Below are positions 60,080 to 64,000 of a DNA stretch of 64,000 nt, one piece after another. Position 1 is the first letter of the stretch. Every line of letters starts with the position of its first letter. The notes beneath the pieces were generated by a model. That model was not told the origin of the DNA. It did no database searches and saw only the letters and a list, made by a program, of their open reading frames with translations. The translations under genes and the position numbers were made by a program. The DNA comes from Lachnospiraceae bacterium (GTDB taxonomy: Bacteria > Bacillota > Clostridia > Lachnospirales > Lachnospiraceae): assembly GCA_009911185.1 (NCBI GenBank), contig QXWW01000023.1, forward strand, positions 1 to 64,000, in the 5' to 3' direction.

Positions 60080-61147
60080 ATGGTGGGGAAAGGCTCGGTC
60101 AACCATAACAGCCGTAAATTTAAAGCAGAAAATGTTGACGGTGAGCGTAGCCACCTTAATGTAGATTATTGCAACGAGAGCATAAAGAACGTGTATCATA
60201 GATTATTTGATGAAGCGTTACAGAGATATAATGAGAAACAGACGAGGGCAGACCGCCGTATAGCGGATTATTACGAGAAGATACGGAACTCAAAGCAGGA
60301 AAAGCCATTCCATGAGTTGATTTTGCAGATTGGCGATAAGGAGAACATGGGGACAGGGAGTGAGAATGGCAACCTTGCCAGACAGGTTTTAGACGAATAT
60401 TATCAGCAGTTTCAAAAAAGAAATCCCAACCTTTATGTGTTCTCTGCTCATCTGCATATGGATGAAGCAACACCGCATCTGCACATTGATTTTGTTCCAT
60501 TTACGACAGGCAGCAAACGTGGACTTGATACGAGGGTGTCTTTGAAACAGGCGTTGGCGGTGCAGGGGTTTAAAGGCGGCAGTCGTGGCGATACGGAGTG
60601 GAGCCAGTGGGTACAGTCCGAAAAGGAACAGCTTGCCGCAGTCATGGAGCGGCACGGTATTGAATGGGAGCATAAGGGTACACATGAAAAACATTTATCC
60701 GTCCTTGATTATAAAAAGCAGGAGCGGGAAAAAGAGGTTGTTCAGCTTGAAGGACAGATTTTAGAGAAAAAAGAGGAATTTCAAGTGTTATCCAACAGGG
60801 TACAGAATTACGACAAAGGAATGGAGAACTTAAAAACACTTGAGCAGGTGCTTGATACTTCTTCAGAATACCAGTTACCAGAGCCACAGGGGTTAATGTC
60901 GGCAAAATCATATAAAAATAAGGTGGCAGAGCCTTTGATACAAAGGCTGAAATCGCTTGTTAAAACGGCTCTTATCAGATGTTTTGAAGCGTATGACAGC
61001 TATTACCAGCTGAATATCATGAACAGTAATTTACACCGTGAAAATGACAGATTAACAAAAACGAATGAGAAACTGGCAGGAGAAAATGAATATCTACGTG
61101 CGGAAAACAGAAACTATAAGCTGCTAAAAAAAATCACTTGGCAGTAA
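60080..61147 (+). CDS. MobV-family relaxase of E4, start codon lost and tail frameshifted
   Basis: 355 residues from ATG 60080, closely related to the E1 relaxase, with the signature HLHMDEATPHLHIDF preserved. Two lesions are seen. The E1 start codon position is ATA (60059-60061) here, so translation would need a weaker internal ATG. Near the 3' end an A8 run (61126-61133) throws the frame and stops at 61147, whereas a -1 shift restores KKSLGSKQMDNLLEQAKAVQ up to 61190. The nickase core is intact, so partial activity is possible. Confidence 0.75.
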   Translation: MVGKGSVNHNSRKFKAENVDGERSHLNVDYCNESIKNVYHRLFDEALQRYNEKQTRADRRIADYYEKIRNSKQEKPFHELILQIGDKENMGTGSENGNLARQVLDEYYQQFQKRNPNLYVFSAHLHMDEATPHLHIDFVPFTTGSKRGLDTRVSLKQALAVQGFKGGSRGDTEWSQWVQSEKEQLAAVMERHGIEWEHKGTHEKHLSVLDYKKQEREKEVVQLEGQILEKKEEFQVLSNRVQNYDKGMENLKTLEQVLDTSSEYQLPEPQGLMSAKSYKNKVAEPLIQRLKSLVKTALIRCFEAYDSYYQLNIMNSNLHRENDRLTKTNEKLAGENEYLRAENRNYKLLKKITWQ

Positions 61148-61246
61148 GCAGATGGACAATCTTTTAGAGCAGGCAAAAGCAGTACAGTAGTCTAAACAGC
61201 GAGGGAAACGCTTTAGAAATAATCAAGAGAAAAGGTAGGAAACATT

Positions 61247-61624
61247 ATGGAAAACAGGATTTATGATGAAAAAAACGGTCTTTGGTATGTAAAACAAGGC
61301 GACTATTATCTCCCAGAGCTTGCATTACCTCCCGAAGAAGAAAAGCCTATTGGGATATGGGGGCAGCGACATTTACAGTATCTCAAAGAGAATAAACAGC
61401 TTGTTTATATTAATCTTCTTACAAGCGACAGGCTGAACGAATATCTTGCAAGCGTGGATGAACAGGCAGAGGATATGTTTTCTCGGTTGGTAAAGGAATA
61501 TGCCGACAGGCAGGGAGTAACAGAACAGCTAAAAGAAGAAAATCAGCTTGAGTGGGTTGGAAGGATAAATAACATTCGGGTATGTGTACGGGAAGTTGTG
61601 GAGTGTGAGATAATTTATTTATAA
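61247..61624 (+). CDS. tnpV: TnpV-like transposon protein of E4
   Basis: 125 residues. LWYVKQGDYYLPELALP, GIWGQRHLQYLKEN and LEWVGRINNIRVCVREVVE align with the E1 and E2 TnpV proteins. GGTAGG precedes its ATG. It ends the conserved backbone; everything after it differs from E1. Confidence 0.85.
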   Translation: MENRIYDEKNGLWYVKQGDYYLPELALPPEEEKPIGIWGQRHLQYLKENKQLVYINLLTSDRLNEYLASVDEQAEDMFSRLVKEYADRQGVTEQLKEENQLEWVGRINNIRVCVREVVECEIIYL

Positions 61625-61765
61625 GCGGTGTATGGCACTTCTGCGGTATGCAGGAGTGCCGCATGAGCCTAAATAAAAGCAGTTAGGGGAATTGAAAAAG
61701 TTGATACTTTTGTGTATAATTGACAAAGAGAATTAGAATGAATGATAGCTTATCGGAGGAAAGGC

Positions 61766-62257
61766 ATGAAATATGTAGAAGCAACTTCTGACATGGCAAA
61801 TGGAATTTACAATGTTTTACATACAGCTATTAAAACAGTATATCCTAAATATTACCCAAAAGAAGTGGTGGATTTCTTTTGTAAACACCATAGTAAAGAA
61901 CATATCTTAGAAGAAATAGCGTCTGGGAATATGGGAGTGTTGGTGTATAACGATGTGATTGTCGGAACAGGCTGTTTTGATGGCAATCATATTACAGGCG
62001 TATATGTGTTGCCCTTTTATCAAAATCAAGGTTGTGGCTCGCATATTATGAATTGTTTGGAAAAGAAAATTGCCCAAAAGTATGATACGGCTATTTTAGA
62101 CGCTTCGCTTCCCGCAGCATGTTTATATGAGCATAGAGGTTATAAAACTGTGGGGCATGGGATGTATAAATTGGAAAATGATGTGAAGTTGGTTTATGAA
62201 ATCATGGAGAAAAAATTGAAAGCAGATTATAATACGACGTTGCATGAGAGGTGTTAG
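61766..62257 (+). CDS. GNAT-family N-acetyltransferase, E4 cargo
   Basis: 163 residues from ATG 61766 (GGAGGAAAGG upstream; an earlier in-frame ATG lacks this). Acetyl-CoA loop region GVYVLPFYQNQGCGSHIMNC and the C-terminal LPAACLYEHRGYKTVGHG are standard GNAT elements. The substrate is unknown. First of three acetyltransferases here. Confidence 0.85.
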   Translation: MKYVEATSDMANGIYNVLHTAIKTVYPKYYPKEVVDFFCKHHSKEHILEEIASGNMGVLVYNDVIVGTGCFDGNHITGVYVLPFYQNQGCGSHIMNCLEKKIAQKYDTAILDASLPAACLYEHRGYKTVGHGMYKLENDVKLVYEIMEKKLKADYNTTLHERC

Positions 62258-62260
62258 AAA

Positions 62261-62773
62261 ATGAAATGCAGAATAAGAAAATGGGAGTTATCAGATGCAA
62301 GAGATTTAGCGGTGGCTCTTTCAAATAAAAAAGTGCAGGATAATCTTCGTGATGGTTTACCCTATCCTTATACTGAACAGGATGGAAGAGATTTTATTTC
62401 CGCTATGTTGTCAGCAGATGAGAATGAAACCTTTGCCTTTGCTATTACCGTAGATAGTATAGCGATTGGCAGTATCGGTATTTTTCGTCAGGGCAATATT
62501 CATAGGCGAACTGCCGAGTTAGGATATTATATTGCTGAAGAGTATTGGGGTAAAGGTATTATGACTGAAGCTGTCAGACAAATATGTGAATATGTATTTA
62601 GAAAAAGCGATATTATCCGTATTTTTGCCGAGCCTTTTGCTTATAACATTGCCTCTTGCAGAGTGCTTGAAAAAGCAGGATTTCAATATGAGGGTACATT
62701 AAGAAGTAATGCTTTGAAGAATGGTAAGGCAATTGATATGAAGATGTATTCAAAAATAAAGGAGTTGTCTTAA
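62261..62773 (+). CDS. RimJ/RimL-type N-acetyltransferase, E4 cargo
   Basis: 170 residues, starting three bases after the previous stop. The sequence WELSDARDLAVALSNKKVQD, AELGYYIAEEYWGKGIMTEA and FAYNIASCRVLEKAGFQYEG is typical of the RimJ/RimL acetyltransferase group, which acetylates protein N-termini or small molecules such as aminoglycosides. Confidence 0.88.
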   Translation: MKCRIRKWELSDARDLAVALSNKKVQDNLRDGLPYPYTEQDGRDFISAMLSADENETFAFAITVDSIAIGSIGIFRQGNIHRRTAELGYYIAEEYWGKGIMTEAVRQICEYVFRKSDIIRIFAEPFAYNIASCRVLEKAGFQYEGTLRSNALKNGKAIDMKMYSKIKELS

Positions 62774-62775
62774 GG

Positions 62776-63222
62776 TTGAAAAGATATAAGCTAGAATTTG
62801 ATATTTGGGGACTGTTATTGTTCTTGATTATAATGATACCCAACTTTATTTGGTTTGTTATCCCTGCGCCAAACGATATATTAAGGGCAAATTCAATTAC
62901 AGAAACAATTGATACGGTAGCTTCTGTATGTCAAGTATTGATAGTTGTTGCCTTATGTATTTTTAGAAATAGAGAAGCCTCCAAATTATGCGCAATTCCC
63001 TTGGTGTTTATTTCGGCAGGCTGCTGTTTATTATATTTTATAAGTTGGATAGTTTATTATGTCGGCATAGTAAATGCACTTGTTATTTTAGGGCTGACCA
63101 TTCTGCCATGTTTGGCATTTTTATTTTTTGCTATCGACAGGAAAAATAGAATGGCAATTGTTCCGATTTCTATTTTTACAATTTGCCATTTGATATATGG
63201 TGTGGTTAATTTTATTGTTTGA
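62776..63222 (+). CDS. Small integral membrane protein, E4 cargo
   Basis: 148 residues with about five hydrophobic helices, the first LLLFLIIMIPNFIWFVI (residues 14-30), and short charged loops (FRNREASK, IDRKNRM). The start is TTG 62776. No family recognised; small multi-helix proteins of this kind accompany acetyltransferases on gut mobile elements. It may belong to the same operon. Confidence 0.7.
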   Translation: MKRYKLEFDIWGLLLFLIIMIPNFIWFVIPAPNDILRANSITETIDTVASVCQVLIVVALCIFRNREASKLCAIPLVFISAGCCLLYFISWIVYYVGIVNALVILGLTILPCLAFLFFAIDRKNRMAIVPISIFTICHLIYGVVNFIV

Positions 63223-63237
63223 CATTTTTGAGGTTAT

Positions 63238-63714
63238 ATGAGTATGGATTATCGGATTAGAGAAATCAAAGAAAGTGAGTATTCAGTATTGCCTGACTTT
63301 CTGTATGAAGCGATTTTTATTCCAGAGGGAACGGAAAAGCCGTCAAAGTCTATCATCAAACAGCCAGAGATGCAAGTATATGTTGCTGATTTTGGAAAAG
63401 AGGATGATTGGTGCTTGGTTGCAGAAATAAAAGAAAAGATTGTGGGTGCGGTATGGGTGCGTATTATGAATGATTACGGACATATTGATGACGAAACGCT
63501 TTCACTTGCCATATCGCTGTATGAGGAATACAGACACTTTGGATTAGGTACGGCACTTATGAAAGAAATGTTGCAATTCCTGAAAGATAAGGGATATAAG
63601 CAGACATCTTTATCCGTACAGAAAGCGAATTATGCAGTTAATATGTATCGGAAATTAGGTTTTGAAGTGGTAAAAGAAGATGAAGAAGAATACATAATGG
63701 TTTGCCTGTTGTAG
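63238..63714 (+). CDS. GNAT-family N-acetyltransferase, E4 cargo
   Basis: 158 residues. The fold is seen from DYRIREIKESEYSVLPDFLY at the N-terminus, AISLYEEYRHFGLGTALMKE for the acetyl-CoA loop, and VQKANYAVNMYRKLGFEVVK at the C-terminus. ATG 63238 follows GAGG. Third acetyltransferase of the cargo; target unknown. Confidence 0.85.
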   Translation: MSMDYRIREIKESEYSVLPDFLYEAIFIPEGTEKPSKSIIKQPEMQVYVADFGKEDDWCLVAEIKEKIVGAVWVRIMNDYGHIDDETLSLAISLYEEYRHFGLGTALMKEMLQFLKDKGYKQTSLSVQKANYAVNMYRKLGFEVVKEDEEEYIMVCLL

Positions 63715-63741
63715 TATAGCAGAAGGAGATAATGAAAAACA

Positions 63742-64000
63742 ATGAAGAACATGAAAATAGACGCTAACGGAACAGAAATCAGAGTGATGGGCGACGTTGT
63801 CAATGAGGATGCTTATATTTCTCTTACGGATATTGCAAAATATAAAAATTCAGATAATGCTTTCATTGTGGTTGCAAACTGGATGCGTAATCATTCTACA
63901 ATTTCGTTTTTGGGCTTGTGGGAACAAATCCATAATCCTAATTTTAAACCTATCGAATTCGATAGGTTTAAAGCAGAATCGGGAGATAATGCGTTTACGT
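63742..64000 (+). CDS. KilA-N domain protein, partial at the window end
   Basis: The first 86 residues only. VNEDAYISLTDIAKYKNSDN, VVANWMRNHSTISFLGLWEQ and HNPNFKPIEFDRFKAESGDN are the KilA-N DNA-binding fold used by phage and mobile-element proteins. ATG 63742 has AAGGAG upstream, with a short out-of-frame ATG at 63732 in between. The gene runs off the window. Confidence 0.85.
   Translation, partial: MKNMKIDANGTEIRVMGDVVNEDAYISLTDIAKYKNSDNAFIVVANWMRNHSTISFLGLWEQIHNPNFKPIEFDRFKAESGDNAFT

Overview
The window looks like the chromosome of a spore-forming, probably gut-associated Clostridia, most like Lachnospiraceae. The evidence is moderate GC, strong GGAGG-type ribosome binding sites, a SpoIIID gene behind a sigma-E-like promoter, a T-box leader, and Tn4451/IME-type TnpV and MobV proteins. 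Three regions follow one another.

Region 1 (1-17.5 kb) is a Wzx/Wzy-type surface polysaccharide locus, all on the + strand. It encodes an EpsN-like aminotransferase, a PglC/EpsL-like priming phosphoglycosyl transferase, a GT2 enzyme, a UDP-sugar dehydrogenase, a GT-B-like protein, a Wzy-like polymerase, an asparagine-synthase-like enzyme (frameshifted near its end), a MurJ/Wzx-like flippase, a second PLP aminotransferase paired with a FemAB-like acyltransferase, a neuC-neuA-GNAT-neuB nonulosonic acid module and a Wzz-like co-polymerase. The polymer therefore probably carries a sialic- or legionaminic-type sugar.

Region 2 (17.5-27.8 kb) is ordinary chromosome with some oddities. It holds a secreted Cys/His repeat protein, a secreted Big_2 (Ig-like) protein, a chemoreceptor, spoIIID, a leucine-type T-box leader in front of a 2-isopropylmalate synthase fused to an AraC-type DNA-binding domain, and guaA.

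Region 3 (27.8-64 kb) is a tandem array of four integrative elements at the 3' end of guaA. The guaA terminal sequence GAGTTCGAATAA recurs at 27817, 36736, 46694 and 56081 and cuts the region into E1 (27.8-36.7), E2 (36.7-46.7), E3 (46.7-56.1) and E4 (56.1 to beyond the window). Each element has its own XRE repressor, excisionase-like HTH protein and tyrosine integrase. E1, E2 and E3 each carry their own pair of subterminal repeats, which look like integrase arm sites (GATAACA, GGCAACA and CGTAC types). E1 and E4 are sister mobilizable elements (RHH protein, RepA-like ATPase, iterons, oriT-like hairpins, MobV relaxase, TnpV) with different cargo. E1 carries TetR plus flavodoxin oxidoreductase, a KTR zinc protein and an unknown two-gene module flanked by 60-bp direct repeats. 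E4 carries three GNAT acetyltransferases, a membrane protein and a KilA-N protein, and its integrase and relaxase are damaged. E2 has lost its ATPase and relaxase and carries an AT-rich defence-like island: two RHH proteins, an XRE protein, a YhcG nuclease and an FRG-DUF262 pair. E3 is a phage-satellite-like element with a three-operator switch, a structured non-coding region, a VapE-type primase/helicase, iterons, scaffold and major capsid genes but no terminase, portal or tail, and a type I toxin-antitoxin module at its right end.

The strongest candidates for undescribed biology are the FRG-DUF262 pair, the E1 zinc-ribbon two-gene module, the E3 structured RNA candidate, the LeuA-AraC fusion and the arm-site diversity of the guaA array. 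No rRNA, tRNA or CRISPR array was found.
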